Shown piece by piece: positions 46,348 through 56,391 of a stretch of DNA of 61,814 nucleotides. The position numbers and the translations under genes were made by a program. The notes under the pieces were generated by a model. That model was not told the DNA's origin. It did no database searches and saw only the letters and a list, made by a program, of their open reading frames with translations. Origin of the DNA: Castellaniella caeni NBRC 101664 (GTDB lineage Bacteria; Pseudomonadota; Gammaproteobacteria; Burkholderiales; Burkholderiaceae_B); NCBI RefSeq assembly GCF_001592225.1, contig NZ_BCWN01000022.1, forward strand, positions 1-61,814, given 5' to 3'. The stretch's first letter is position 1. Every line of letters starts with the position of its first letter.

Positions 46348-46692
46348 ATGACGATTCAGCGTATTGAACCCGGCAAGCGCATGAGCGGTGCCGTCGTCCA
46401 CGGCAACACGGTGTACCTCTCGGGCCAGACCGGCACCGGCGACGACGTGCAGGCCCAGGCCCGCTCGGCTCTGGCGCGAGTCGATGAGCTGCTGGCCCAG
46501 GTGGGCAGCAGCAAGTCCAAGGTTCTGCAAGCCACGATCTGGCTGCGCGATATGGCCGACTTCGACGCCATGAACCCTGTCTGGGAAGCCTGGATCGACC
46601 CGGCCAACCCGCCCGCGCGCGCCACCGGCGAAGCCCGTCTGGCCGCCCCTGGCCTGAAGTTCGAAGTCATCATCGTGGCCGCGCTCGACTGA
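46348..46692 (+). CDS. RidA family (YjgF/YER057c) protein
   Basis: Protein of 114 aa with the RidA fold: VVHGNTVYLSGQTG, a helix with QARSALARVDELLAQVG, KVLQATIWLRDMADF, and WIDPANPPARATGEARLAAP, where the conserved Arg of the active pocket is present. RidA proteins deaminate reactive enamine/imine intermediates, but this subgroup is divergent at the C-terminus and its activity is not certain. It is followed by a clear terminator. Confidence 0.88.
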   Translation: MTIQRIEPGKRMSGAVVHGNTVYLSGQTGTGDDVQAQARSALARVDELLAQVGSSKSKVLQATIWLRDMADFDAMNPVWEAWIDPANPPARATGEARLAAPGLKFEVIIVAALD

Positions 46693-46734
46693 GCCTGCCA
46701 GCCGGGCTGCCAAGAGCCGCCCCGATGCAGACAA

Positions 46735-46766
46735 CCCGCTCAGATGATGTTTCGAGCGGGTTTTTT
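46735..46766 (+). terminator. Rho-independent terminator after the RidA gene
   Basis: CCCGCTC and GAGCGGG form a 7-bp stem with a 12-nt loop, followed by TTTTTT. It stands 42 bp after the stop, just before the convergent mutM gene. Confidence 0.88.
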
Positions 46767-46779
46767 GCTTTTGTACGCT

Positions 46780-47607
46780 TCAGCGCTTTTGGCAACCTGG
46801 GCAGAAATACGTAGCGCGCTGGCCTTGCACGATACGGCGGATGGGCGTGCCGCAGCGCGGGCAGGGCTGCCCGGCGCGTTCGTACACCGCCGCGTGCAGG
46901 GTGAAGTAAGCCCCGGGCGTGCCTTGCGCATTGACGTAGTCGCGCAAGGTGCTGCCGCCCGCTTCGAGCGCTTGCGTGAGCGTGGCCAGAATGGCCGCGT
47001 GCAGCTTGGCGCAGCGCGGGCGGGAAATGCGCGCGCCCGGCGTGCGCGGGTCGATCCCCGCCAGGTACAAGGATTCTGACGCGTAGATATTGCCCACCCC
47101 CACCACGACACGGCCCGCCAGCAGCAATTGCTTGATGGACTGGCGATGGTCGTGGATGCCCGCGTACAGATGCGCGGGCGTAAAGGCCGGATCGAAGGGT
47201 TCCGTACCCAGGGATGCGAGCAGCGGGTGCGCCTCGATGGGCCCCGCCTCGGCAGGGTGCCACAGGACGGCGCCGAAGCGGCGCGGGTCGTGCAGCAGAA
47301 ACCGGGCATCGTCGAATATCCATTCCACATGGTCGTGCTTGCGCAAGGGCGCGTCGAGCGGCACCCGCCGCAGCGACCCCGACATGCCCAGATGCACGAT
47401 GAGCGTGCCGTGGGGAAAGCGGATCAAGAGGTATTTGCCCCGGCGTTCGCAGGCCAGCACCCGGGTGCCGCGCAGGATGCCCGGCAGGCTGTCGGGGATG
47501 GGCCAGCGCAGCCGTGCATCGTGCACGACCAACTGTCGCAAAATTTGTCCGGGCATGACCGTGGCAATTCCACGACGGGTTGTTTCCACTTCTGGCAGTT
47601 CGGGCAT
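46780..47607 (-). CDS. mutM: Formamidopyrimidine-DNA glycosylase
   Basis: Fpg/MutM, 275 aa, excising oxidised purines such as 8-oxoguanine. The catalytic N-terminus is exact (MPELPEVETTRRG, with Pro as nucleophile after Met removal and the following Glu). The helix-two-turn-helix and the C-terminal zinc finger (CPRCGTPI with CPGC at the end) are complete, and VGVGNIYASESLYLAGI is the family signature. It is divergent from the TPR gene, an arrangement usual in this bacterial group. Confidence 0.96.
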   Translation of the reverse strand: MPELPEVETTRRGIATVMPGQILRQLVVHDARLRWPIPDSLPGILRGTRVLACERRGKYLLIRFPHGTLIVHLGMSGSLRRVPLDAPLRKHDHVEWIFDDARFLLHDPRRFGAVLWHPAEAGPIEAHPLLASLGTEPFDPAFTPAHLYAGIHDHRQSIKQLLLAGRVVVGVGNIYASESLYLAGIDPRTPGARISRPRCAKLHAAILATLTQALEAGGSTLRDYVNAQGTPGAYFTLHAAVYERAGQPCPRCGTPIRRIVQGQRATYFCPGCQKR

Positions 47608-47692
47608 GGCGGGGTGATAACATCCTGGTTCGATGATGCAATTTTGCCACTAGACGCGGGCTGTTCTCGCGTTGCGGCCCTGGTTACCGCCA

Positions 47693-49465
47693 ATGAGATT
47701 CCCCGCCTCTGTATTGCCCGTGGTGCTGGCCCTGGCTGCTGTGCACGAGACTGCCTGGGCTGCGCCACCGCCGGCACCCGCAGATACGGTGGAAACCATC
47801 CGCTTGCGCCCCGGCGAGCCCCCGGCCGTCACGCTCACGCCCGAACTGCTGTACCGCATCCTGGTGGCCGAACTGTCCGCCCAGCAGGGCCAGTACGACG
47901 ACGCCGCGCAAGAGCTGCTCAGCCTGGCGCGCGACACGCTCGATCCGCGCCTGGCGCACCAGGCCTTCCAGGTGGCCATGTCCGGGCGCAACCTGGCGCT
48001 TGCCCTGCAGACGGCGCGCGAGTGGGCCAAGCTCGACCCCGGCAATCCCGAGGCCGTGGCCGCCTCGCTGGCCCTGTCGGCCTCCAGCGGCCAGACCGAT
48101 GGCCTGGCCAAAACCCTGGCGCGGCGCATCGAATCGGCGGACGACAAAGATCAGGCCATCATCCAGGCCGTGGCGATCGTCTCCAAGATGACCGACAAGC
48201 GCCTGGCCCTGGACGTGCTCGACAAGGCGCTGGCGGGGGTCGCCAAGACCTCGGCGCTGGCGCACCTGGCGCTGTCCGATGCCGCCTGGGCCGCGGGCGA
48301 GCCCCGCCGCGCCATCGACGAGGCCTACAAGGCGCAGGCGCGCGACCCCGATTCCACCGACGCGGCCCAGCGCATCCTCGAATACGGCCTGCGCGTCGAA
48401 CCGCGCCAGGCCATCCGCGACACCTACGGCTTCCTGGCCAATCATCCCAACCAGCGGCCCTTGCAGCTGCTGCTGGTCAGCCGACTCACCGGCCAGGGGC
48501 AGTTCGACGAAGCCTTGCGCCTGCTGGGGCAGATGCGCAAGCAGACCCCCGAAGACTTCGACCTGCTGTATACCGAGGCCGAGGTCAATGCCCGGGCCGG
48601 GCGCTACGATGCCGCCAAGGCCTTGCTGGCCGAATACATTTCCATCGAGCAGCAACGCCGCAAGACCGTGGCCGACGGCGCCTCCAATGCGCAGGCCGAC
48701 GTGTCCGACGCGCGCCTGCTGCTGGTGCAGATCGCCGAGCGGCAGAACGACCTCAAAGAAGCCATCCGCCAGCTGCAGCGCATCGATGAGCCCACGCTCA
48801 AATTCCAGGCGCTCACGCACGAGGCCGTGCTCTACGGCAAGCTGGGCGACCTCGCCCGGGCGCGCGCCACGCTCGACGCCATCAAGCCGGTGGATCGGCG
48901 CGAACGGGTGGTGGTGCGCCTCACCCTGGCTTCCATCTACCGCGATGCGGGCCGCACCGACCAGGCCATCGATCTGCTCAAGGCCGCCGATCTCGACATG
49001 CCGGACACCGCCGAGATCAAATACGAGCTGGGCATGCTGCTGCAGCAGCAGGGCAAGAAGGCCGAGTTCGAAGCGCTCATGCGCCGCGTCATCCAGCTCG
49101 ACCCCGACAACGCCAATGCCTACAACTCGCTGGGCTACACCTTCGTCGAAGACAACCGTCAGCTGCCCGAGGCGCGCGACCTGCTCGAACGGGCGCTTGA
49201 TCTTGATCCCGACAATCCTTACATCCTCGACAGCGTCGGCTGGTATCTGTTTCGCACGCACGACTACCAGGGGGCGCTTGAATACCTGCGGCGTTCGTAC
49301 GATCAGCTGCCCGCGGCGGATGTTGCCGCGCACCTGGGCGAAACCCTGTGGATGCTCAAGCGCCGCGAAGAAGCCCGACGCATCTGGGCCGAGGGCCTGA
49401 AGGCCGATCCCGCCAATGCCACGCTGCTCGATACCCTCAAGCGCCTGCAGGTCAAGCTGCCATGA
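47693..49465 (+). CDS. Exported tetratricopeptide-repeat protein
   Basis: Protein of 590 aa from the ATG at 47693, beginning with a signal peptide (LPVVLALAAVHETAWA). Most of the rest is helical TPR-like repeats; the clearest lie in the last third (AYNSLGYTFVEDNRQLPEAR, LDSVGWYLFRTHDYQGALEY). In related betaproteobacteria a gene of this type precedes lolB and ispE, and the stop here overlaps lolB as ATGA. It may be a periplasmic scaffold in envelope biogenesis. Specific role unknown. Confidence 0.85.
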   Translation: MRFPASVLPVVLALAAVHETAWAAPPPAPADTVETIRLRPGEPPAVTLTPELLYRILVAELSAQQGQYDDAAQELLSLARDTLDPRLAHQAFQVAMSGRNLALALQTAREWAKLDPGNPEAVAASLALSASSGQTDGLAKTLARRIESADDKDQAIIQAVAIVSKMTDKRLALDVLDKALAGVAKTSALAHLALSDAAWAAGEPRRAIDEAYKAQARDPDSTDAAQRILEYGLRVEPRQAIRDTYGFLANHPNQRPLQLLLVSRLTGQGQFDEALRLLGQMRKQTPEDFDLLYTEAEVNARAGRYDAAKALLAEYISIEQQRRKTVADGASNAQADVSDARLLLVQIAERQNDLKEAIRQLQRIDEPTLKFQALTHEAVLYGKLGDLARARATLDAIKPVDRRERVVVRLTLASIYRDAGRTDQAIDLLKAADLDMPDTAEIKYELGMLLQQQGKKAEFEALMRRVIQLDPDNANAYNSLGYTFVEDNRQLPEARDLLERALDLDPDNPYILDSVGWYLFRTHDYQGALEYLRRSYDQLPAADVAAHLGETLWMLKRREEARRIWAEGLKADPANATLLDTLKRLQVKLP

Positions 49466-50115
49466 CGGCGCCGGGCTTTTGCTCTGGGCGAGCCGCGTGG
49501 GTACGAGGGCAGGGCAAGGTGCCGCGTACCTGGCTGGGCGAACAGGCGGTCGCGCGCCTCTGGCGGCTCGTCTGTGTATCGCTGCTGGCGGCCGGGCTGG
49601 CTGCCTGTGCCGCGCCCGCACGCATCGCCGGGCAGGGGCCCGCCTTCGAGCGCCTGGGCCGGTTCGCCGTCAATCTGCAGCCCGTGGCGCAGGCGCCGTA
49701 CGCGGCGCAAGGCGGGTTTTCCTGGCGTGACGATGGCCGCACCTTGCGGCTCGATCTCAGCACGCCCCTGGGCAGCGTGCTGGCCCGCATCCAGGTCGGC
49801 CCCGGCATGGCTGTGCTCGAACGGGCCGACGGCTCGCGCGAGACCGCCGCCTCGCCCGACGATTTGCTGGAACGCCTCTGGGGCCACCCGATGCCGGTGG
49901 CCGGGCTGCGCGACTGGATGCGCGGCGCGCCCGAGCCCGGCCAGCCCGTGTTGGGCGCGCAGCGCGACGAACAAGGGCGCCTGACCCGGTTTCAGCAAAA
50001 TGGCTGGGACGTGCGCCTGTCGTCCTACGACGATCAGGGGCCGCGGCGCATCCGCCTGTTCCGGCAGGACGCCCAGGGCGAGTGGCGCCTGCAGTTCCTC
50101 GTGGATCACGGCTGA
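49462..50115 (+). CDS. lolB: Outer-membrane lipoprotein receptor LolB
   Basis: LolB accepts lipoproteins from LolA and inserts them in the outer membrane. The 217-aa reading has a long n-region and then a hydrophobic segment ending in the lipobox LAAC (about residue 47), so a later internal start is also possible. The mature part is a beta-barrel half with GRFAVNLQP, GGFSWRDDGRTLRLDLSTPL and the DWMRGAPEPG loop typical of LolB. Position between the TPR gene and ispE supports the call. It ends in TGATG shared with ispE. Confidence 0.85.
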   Translation: MTAPGFCSGRAAWVRGQGKVPRTWLGEQAVARLWRLVCVSLLAAGLAACAAPARIAGQGPAFERLGRFAVNLQPVAQAPYAAQGGFSWRDDGRTLRLDLSTPLGSVLARIQVGPGMAVLERADGSRETAASPDDLLERLWGHPMPVAGLRDWMRGAPEPGQPVLGAQRDEQGRLTRFQQNGWDVRLSSYDDQGPRRIRLFRQDAQGEWRLQFLVDHG

Positions 50116-51137
50116 TGGCGGGCAAGCCAGGCGGGCGGTGCGCGTCATTGCCCGATGCAGGGCCACAGGGCGCCGCGTCAGGTGCCATCGAGCCGCTACG
50201 GTCGCTGGGGTCGCCGCAGCCAGCCCGGGCGCCGGTGCTCTCGTGCTCGACTTTGTACGACGTGCCGGCTCCCGCCAAGCTCAATCTTTTTTTGCATGTC
50301 GTGGGGCGCCGCCCGGATGGCTATCACCAGTTGCAGACGGTGTTCCGCTTCGTCGATCTGTGCGACCGCCTGGATTTCGAGCGCACCGGCGACGGCCTGA
50401 TCCTGCGCGACGGCGAGACCCTGCCAGGCCTGGCGCCAGAGGCCGACCTGGTGGTGCGCGCCGCGCGCAGTCTGCAGCAGGCCAGCGGTACGCGCTTCGG
50501 TGCGCGCATCCGCTGCGCCAAGCACATTCCGGCGGGCGGTGGCCTGGGCGGCGGGTCGAGCGATGCCGCCACCACGCTGATCGCCTTGAACCGCCTGTGG
50601 GGCACGGGCCTCACGCGCGCCGATTTGCTGCGCCTGGCCCTGCCGCTGGGGGCCGATGTGCCGGTTTTCGTCTTTGGCCAGTCGGCTTTTGCCGAGGGCG
50701 TGGGCGAGCAGTTGCAGGCAGTAGCCCTGCCGCCGCAGGCCTACTGCATCATCCGCCCGCGGGCGCACGTCGAGACCGCGGCCATCTTTCGCGACCCCGA
50801 TTTGACAAGAAATTCAGAATCGGTAAAAATCTCGGTCTTTACTGATTGGCAAACAGAACACCGCAGCCTTTTTGGCCGCAACGATCTGGAAGCCACGGTC
50901 AGTCGGCATCATCCCGTGGTGGCCCAATTATTGGGCGTCATGCGCCACGCAGGCCTGGATGCCCGCATGACAGGTTCGGGTTCGTGCCTGTTTGCCGGGT
51001 GCTACGGCATTGCGCAGGCCCGGATGCAACTCGACCGGATTATCAGTAAAATACAGGGCTCATCTGTTGAGCAGGTCGAAGGTTTCTGGGTTTGCCAGGG
51101 GCTGGACGACCATCCGCTCAAGAGCTGGCTCGATTGA
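50115..51137 (+). CDS. ispE: 4-diphosphocytidyl-2-C-methyl-D-erythritol kinase
   Basis: GHMP kinase of the MEP isoprenoid pathway. Core motifs are PAPAKLNLFLHVVGRRPDGYH, the ATP loop PAGGGLGGGSSDAA and the late MTGSGSCLFAG. Translated from the ATG that overlaps the lolB stop, the protein has 340 aa, about 45 more than usual, with a low-complexity leader; a GTG at 50235 would give a normal length of about 300 aa. The overlap favours the first start, family length the second. Confidence 0.92.
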   Translation: MAGKPGGRCASLPDAGPQGAASGAIEPLRSLGSPQPARAPVLSCSTLYDVPAPAKLNLFLHVVGRRPDGYHQLQTVFRFVDLCDRLDFERTGDGLILRDGETLPGLAPEADLVVRAARSLQQASGTRFGARIRCAKHIPAGGGLGGGSSDAATTLIALNRLWGTGLTRADLLRLALPLGADVPVFVFGQSAFAEGVGEQLQAVALPPQAYCIIRPRAHVETAAIFRDPDLTRNSESVKISVFTDWQTEHRSLFGRNDLEATVSRHHPVVAQLLGVMRHAGLDARMTGSGSCLFAGCYGIAQARMQLDRIISKIQGSSVEQVEGFWVCQGLDDHPLKSWLD

Positions 51138-51142
51138 GCAGT

Positions 51143-51219
51143 TGGGGAATCGCCAAGCTGGTTAAGGCACCGGATTTTGATTCCGGCATGCGAAGGTTCG
51201 AATCCTTCTTCCCCAGCCA
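51143..51219 (+). tRNA. tRNA-Gln (anticodon TTG)
   Basis: A 77-nt cloverleaf including an encoded CCA. Acceptor stem TGGGGAA/TTCCCCA, T-arm GGTTCGAATCC, and anticodon stem CCGGA/TCCGG around TTTTGAT with anticodon TTG. It starts 5 bp after the ispE stop, and this ispE-tRNA-Gln-prs order is familiar in betaproteobacteria. Confidence 0.95.
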
Positions 51220-51240
51220 TCTACTGCAGACACACTTTCA

Positions 51241-51280
51241 GGCTGTTGAGTCGGCCCCATCGGGGCGCTGGTCAACAGCC
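51241..51280 (+). promoter_or_regulatory. Long hairpin between tRNA-Gln and prs
   Basis: GGCTGTTGA and TCAACAGCC form a perfect outer 9-bp stem that encloses an inner GCCCC/GGGGC stem. Only TTGTCATTTG follows, so it is a poor terminator by tail but a stable structure. It may process the tRNA transcript or act in the prs leader. Confidence 0.5.
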
Positions 51281-51309
51281 TTGTCATTTGACACTCTGGT
51301 ATCGATACC

Positions 51310-52260
<951 letters not shown>

Positions 52261-52271
52261 TTTTTTCGTCT

Positions 52272-52343
52272 CCCGCTGGTCGCGGCGGGGGATTCATCGC
52301 AGCTTCGGCTGCTGGTATGCAGGGGCCCACGGGCCCCGTTTTT
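52272..52343 (+). promoter_or_regulatory. Three-hairpin leader upstream of rplY
   Basis: Successive hairpins occur at 52272-52289 (CCCGC/GCGGG), 52299-52312 (GCAGC-TTCG-GCTGC) and 52322-52337 (GGGGCCC/GGGCCCC). The last is followed by GTTTTT that runs directly into the GGAG ribosome site. It could terminate prs transcripts or attenuate rplY. Confidence 0.5.
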
Positions 52344-52353
52344 GGAGTTTTCC

Positions 52354-52968
52354 ATGAAATTCACCGCCACTTCGCGTAGCGTCCAGGGTTCGAGTGCGAG
52401 CCGCCGCCTGCGCCGCGCCGGTCGCGTGCCCGCCATCGTTTACGGTGGCAAGTCGGCCCCGGCCAACATCGAACTCGACCACAACGAGATCTACCACGCC
52501 CTGAACAAGGAAGAATTCCACGCTTCCATTCTGGACATGGATCTCGACGGCAAGGTCGAGCCCGTGCTGGTGCGTGCCGTGCAATGGCACTCGTATCGCC
52601 CCCAGGTTCTGCACGTCGATTTCCAGCGCGTTGACGCGTCGCAAGCCGTCAGCACCAAGGTGCCCGTGCACTATCTCAACGCCGACCAAAGCCCGGCTGT
52701 CAAGCTGGCTGGCCAAGTCGTCACGCACGGCCCGGCCGAGCTCGACATCACCTGCCTGCCGGCCAATCTGCCGCAGTTCATCGAGGTTGACCTCAGCGGC
52801 ATGATCGGCAACTCCCGCGTGCACCTGGCCGACATCACGCTGCCGATCGGCGTGAAGTACGTGCCCCACGGCGACGACGTCAACCCGCTGCTGGCCCAGG
52901 CCGCCGCGCCCAAGGGCACGGGCAGCGACGACGATGCCGCCGCGCCCGCCGCCCCGGCTGCCGAGTAA
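52354..52968 (+). CDS. rplY: 50S ribosomal protein L25 (CTC form)
   Basis: Long-form L25/general-stress protein Ctc, 204 aa. The 5S-rRNA-binding L25 domain covers residues 1-95 (SSASRRLRRAGRVPAIVYGG, HASILDMDLDGK) and the TL5-like C-terminal domain about 100-185 (LDITCLPANLPQFIEVDLS), ending in an Ala/Pro/Asp-rich tail. The ATG at 52354 has GGAG 6 nt upstream and is preferred to one at 52342. Usual partner of prs and pth. Confidence 0.95.
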   Translation: MKFTATSRSVQGSSASRRLRRAGRVPAIVYGGKSAPANIELDHNEIYHALNKEEFHASILDMDLDGKVEPVLVRAVQWHSYRPQVLHVDFQRVDASQAVSTKVPVHYLNADQSPAVKLAGQVVTHGPAELDITCLPANLPQFIEVDLSGMIGNSRVHLADITLPIGVKYVPHGDDVNPLLAQAAAPKGTGSDDDAAAPAAPAAE

Positions 52969-53008
52969 GTCTGCCAGGCCGACTGCCCGATGTTGCATCG
53001 GGCGGTGC

Positions 53009-53051
53009 AAATGCCCGCGTGATGGGACGCCTGTTCCGTTCGCGGGCATTT
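53009..53051 (+). terminator. Probable terminator after rplY
   Basis: AAATGCCCGCG and CGCGGGCATTT make an 11-bp perfect stem with a 21-nt loop. The A3/T3 ends give it a weak tail in both directions. It lies 40 bp after the rplY stop. Confidence 0.55.
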
Positions 53052-53165
53052 CTCATCTGGCCGCCGGGTCGTGGGGAGGAACGATTCCTTCCGGCTTGCT
53101 TTGCCGAGCTGCGGCTGGGACACAGGTAAAATGCGGGCTGTTGATAATTTTGATCAGATTCCTAG

Positions 53166-53756
53166 ATGACCGCGCCCATCCGCCTCATCGTGGGCCTGGG
53201 CAACCCCGGCCCCGAGTATGAAATCACCCGTCATAACGCCGGTTTCTGGCTCGCCGACCACTTTGCCGACGATCTGAAGTGCAATTTCACTTTGGAGAAA
53301 GGGTTTTTCGCCTGGGTGGCCAAGGCGCGTCACGCGGGACAGGCCGTGATTCTCGCCAAACCCATCACCTTCATGAACAAATCCGGGCAGGCCGTTGGGG
53401 CGCTGGCCAGTTTTTACAAGCTCAAGCCCGAAGAAATCCTGGTGCTGCACGATGAAATGGATCTGCTGCCCGGTGCCGTCAAGCTCAAGTTCGGCGGCGG
53501 GCATGCTGGGCACAATGGTCTGAAAGACATCCAGGCGGTGCTGGGCACGCCCAAGTTCTGGCGCCTGCGTATCGGCATCGGGCATCCGCGCAGCCTGGGG
53601 CTGGCGCAGTCGGTGATCAACTTCGTGCTGCATCCGCCGCGCAAGGAAGACATGCCCGGCATCGATGAGGTCATCAACCGCTGCCGGGTGCAGCTGCCAC
53701 GACTGCTGGATGGCGAGTTCGACCGAGCCACCGAGCAGCTGCATCAGGGCAATTAA
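53166..53756 (+). CDS. pth: Peptidyl-tRNA hydrolase
   Basis: Pth, 196 aa, recycles peptidyl-tRNA released from stalled ribosomes. Family residues are visible: the Asn in [18 protein letters not shown], the catalytic His just after it, [10 protein letters not shown], the Asp in HDEMDLLPG, and [11 protein letters not shown]. The start at 53166 follows an AT-rich promoter-like stretch. It completes the prs-rplY-pth series. Confidence 0.96.
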   Translation: MTAPIRLIVGLGNPGPEYEITRHNAGFWLADHFADDLKCNFTLEKGFFAWVAKARHAGQAVILAKPITFMNKSGQAVGALASFYKLKPEEILVLHDEMDLLPGAVKLKFGGGHAGHNGLKDIQAVLGTPKFWRLRIGIGHPRSLGLAQSVINFVLHPPRKEDMPGIDEVINRCRVQLPRLLDGEFDRATEQLHQGN

Positions 53757-54032
53757 CGTTTTTTGGACTGAACCACATGTTCCCGTGCGGTGTCCGTGAT
53801 TCTTGCCATGCCGTGTCGCGGTGGCTGGCGATAGCCTGATTCTCGCTGTGGCTTATGCCGGGTCTGGCCGTGTTGTCCGTCTAGACTCGGTGTCGTGGTT
53901 GAAGTCGGCTGGCCCAGGATGGCCCGACTCGCGCTTGGCCATCGCGGCTTCCTGTGCGGGAAAGTGCCTGTGGCCGGGCAAGCGTGCGGGCTGGCATGAT
54001 ATGTCGTGTAAGAAGCATCGAGCAGGATTCAG

Positions 54033-54830
54033 ATGACCGTATTGACCCTTCTTCGCCGCCCCGCGGGTTTGCCCACCATGGGCGAGGAAATCGTCGATTT
54101 CCTGAAATTCATCGTCCACCCGCGTCCTGGGCCGCGCCTGGCGGCGCATCGCACGGGCCAGGGCCTGCGGGCCGATTTCCGCCTCAATGCGCCCTGGTGG
54201 CGCCTGCTGCACTGGGCCGTGCTGTTGTGGATGGTCAATATTTTCGTCTTTGCGCCGCTGGCGCTGTCCGCCGCGCAAGCCAGCGGTGCCGTACACCGGC
54301 TCGACATTCATAACCTGCCCTGGCTGACGGCGCTCGTCTGGGCGCCCATCGTCGAAGAACTGACGTTCCGCTATGCCCTGCGGCGGCCCGCCATGATCTG
54401 GTGGTTCGTGCCGCTCATGGCCGCCATTCTGATGCAGGGGGCGGGGGCAACGTCCGTGCTGCTGGCCGCCGTGGCCCTGCTGCTGGCCCTGGCACCGTTG
54501 TGGTATCCGGCGCAATACCGCTGGCACAACGGCTGGACGGCGGCCTGGCGCTGGCGGCGACGCATGCACCGGGCGTACCCGGTGCTGTTTCACGCGGCTG
54601 CCCTGGCGTTTGCCGCCGTGCACTTGTACAACTATCAGCTCAATGCGCTCAATGTGGTGCTGCTGCCCCTGCTGGTGCTGCCTCAGTGGGTCACCGGCCT
54701 GGTGCTGGGCTGGATGCGTGTCAAGCGCGGCATCGGCGCTTCGATGGCGTTGCACGCCATCTTCAATGGCGGCCCGTTGCTGCTCATCGGCCTGGTACTG
54801 CATTTCCTGCCCGAGGTGGCGGCGTATTGA
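54033..54830 (+). CDS. CPBP-family intramembrane protease-like protein
   Basis: Membrane protein of 265 aa with six to eight hydrophobic segments. The CPBP/Abi motifs are present: the glutamate pair with arginine in APIVEELTFRYAL (about residue 107), a His in FAAVHLYNY and another in ALHAIFNGG. CPBP proteins include prenyl-protein proteases and bacteriocin-immunity proteins; the substrate here is unknown. It is monocistronic between pth and ychF. The 53757-54032 gap before it shows no gene. Confidence 0.75.
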   Translation: MTVLTLLRRPAGLPTMGEEIVDFLKFIVHPRPGPRLAAHRTGQGLRADFRLNAPWWRLLHWAVLLWMVNIFVFAPLALSAAQASGAVHRLDIHNLPWLTALVWAPIVEELTFRYALRRPAMIWWFVPLMAAILMQGAGATSVLLAAVALLLALAPLWYPAQYRWHNGWTAAWRWRRRMHRAYPVLFHAAALAFAAVHLYNYQLNALNVVLLPLLVLPQWVTGLVLGWMRVKRGIGASMALHAIFNGGPLLLIGLVLHFLPEVAAY

Positions 54831-54887
54831 ACCCTAGCGGCTACAATAAGGCCCTGATTTTTCCCTCTTTTCTGATCCAGGAACCCC

Positions 54888-55979
54888 ATGGCACTGCAAT
54901 GCGGCATCGTTGGTCTGCCCAACGTCGGTAAATCCACTCTGTTCAACGCCCTGACCAAGGCGGGCATTGCCGCGGAAAACTATCCCTTCTGCACCATCGA
55001 GCCCAACGTGGGCGTGGTCGAAGTGCCCGATCCGCGCCTGGCCAAGCTGGCCGCCATCGTCAGCCCCGAGCGCATCGTGCCCGCCGTGGTCGAATTCGTG
55101 GATATCGCCGGGCTGGTGGCGGGCGCGTCCAAGGGCGAGGGCCTGGGCAACCAGTTTCTGGCCAACATCCGCGAGACCGATGCCATCGTCCACGTGGTGC
55201 GCTGCTTCGAAGACGAAAACGTCGTGCACGTGGCTGGGCGCGTCGATCCCATTTCCGACATCGAAGTCATCAATACCGAGCTTGCCCTGGCCGACCTGGC
55301 CACTGCCGACAAAATCCTGCAGAAGAACCGCAAGCTGGCCAATTCCGGCGACAAAGAGGCCATCCACCTGGTGGGCCTGCTCGAACGCGTGGTGGCGGCG
55401 CTGGATGCGGGCAAATCGGTGCGCAGCCTGGGTCTGGACGACGAAGAGCAGGCGCTCATCAAGGGCTATTGCTTCATTACCGCCAAGCGCGCCATGTACG
55501 TGGCCAACGTGCGCGACGACGGCTTCGAGGACAACCCGCACCTGAAAGCCGTGCAAGACTACGCCGCCGCCGAGAGCGCCCCCGTGGTGGCGGTGTGCGC
55601 CGCGATTGAGGCCGAAATCGCCGATCTCGACGAAGAAGACAAGGGCGTGTTTCTCGAAGACATGGGCATGACCGAGCCCGGCCTGGATCGCGTCATCCGC
55701 GCGGGCTACCAGCTGCTGGGCCTGCAAACCTACTTCACCGCGGGCGTCAAGGAAGTGCGCGCCTGGACGATCCCCGTGGGCGCCACCGCGCCGCAGGCCG
55801 CCGGCGTCATCCACACCGACTTCGAGCGCGGCTTCATCCGCGCACAAACCATCGGCTTTGACGATTTCATCGCCTGCAAGGGCGAATCAGGCGCCAAAGA
55901 AGCCGGGAAAATGCGCGCCGAAGGCAAGGACTATGTGGTGAAGGATGGGGACGTGATGAACTTCTTGTTCAACGTCTAG
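54888..55979 (+). CDS. ychF: Redox-regulated ATPase YchF
   Basis: Obg-related P-loop NTPase, 363 aa, usual length. G1 is [15 protein letters not shown], followed by [12 protein letters not shown], the [20 protein letters not shown] segment (G3 region), and the C-terminal TGS domain ending FNV. YchF prefers ATP over GTP and binds ribosomes and stress proteins. The gene is complete, but its downstream region has been replaced by an IS end, whose hairpin is placed to terminate it. Confidence 0.96.
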   Translation: MALQCGIVGLPNVGKSTLFNALTKAGIAAENYPFCTIEPNVGVVEVPDPRLAKLAAIVSPERIVPAVVEFVDIAGLVAGASKGEGLGNQFLANIRETDAIVHVVRCFEDENVVHVAGRVDPISDIEVINTELALADLATADKILQKNRKLANSGDKEAIHLVGLLERVVAALDAGKSVRSLGLDDEEQALIKGYCFITAKRAMYVANVRDDGFEDNPHLKAVQDYAAAESAPVVAVCAAIEAEIADLDEEDKGVFLEDMGMTEPGLDRVIRAGYQLLGLQTYFTAGVKEVRAWTIPVGATAPQAAGVIHTDFERGFIRAQTIGFDDFIACKGESGAKEAGKMRAEGKDYVVKDGDVMNFLFNV

Positions 55980-56030
55980 CCAGCCAGTCAAATCCGAGAT
56001 AGTCCGAGTAATACCGAAATGCCCTGTATA

Positions 56031-56147
56031 TGAACTGCACCCCAAAAGTTGGACACTGATCCAACCTTTGGGGTGTTTTTCATGGCGAAATACGATGAGC
56101 AATTCAAGCTGTCCGTAGTGCAAAGCTACGAGTCGGGTAGCCAATGA
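56031..56147 (+). mobile_element. Left-end remnant of an IS3-family element
   Basis: TGAACTGCACCCCAAAAG looks like an IS3-group terminal repeat. It opens a 16-bp nearly perfect hairpin (56038-56075) followed by TTTTT, and after it comes the start of an OrfA-type transposase reading frame (56082-56147: MAKYDEQFKLSVVQSYESG), which stops after 21 codons. No orfB or right end is seen downstream, so only about 120 bp remain. The assignment relies on recall of IS3 OrfA N-termini. Confidence 0.65.
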
Positions 56148-56317
56148 GCAAAGGCGAGGCCGACGCGGGGTATCAGGTGAGCAACGAGCGCACCTTGGAG
56201 CTCGGGGGCCAACTGGGCGGGGCCGTGGATCTGATGCGCGTCGCCTTGGGCGAGTGCCATAGCTTGGCCGCTATCTACGCGAAGGCTCCGACGGCGGAAG
56301 AGCTGTACGGGGAATGA
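56144..56317 (+). other. Short open frame after the IS remnant, unrecognised
   Basis: A 57-codon frame begins on the ATGA that ends the transposase stub. It has no recognisable domain and no ribosome site of its own, and may be the tail of a gene cut by the element. Listed as possible gene debris only. Confidence 0.25.
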
Positions 56318-56359
56318 AGCAGGGCACCCTTGCCAAATTCCCATGCTGCAAGCCCCTTG

Positions 56360-56380
56360 AATATATACGCAACTTGCGTA
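56360..56380. promoter_or_regulatory. Candidate HigA operator upstream of higBA
   Basis: ATACGCAACTTGCGTAT has perfect ATACGCAA/TTGCGTAT arms around a single C, set in the AT-rich sequence just before the toxin start. Antitoxins of this family bind such palindromes to repress their own operon. The exact ends may be off by a base or two. Confidence 0.6.
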
Positions 56381-56391
56381 TAATTTAAGCG

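Noticed and set aside
53803-54036. A 77-codon frame between pth and the CPBP gene
   Set aside because: No ribosome site, no domain, and it runs into the start of the CPBP gene in another frame.
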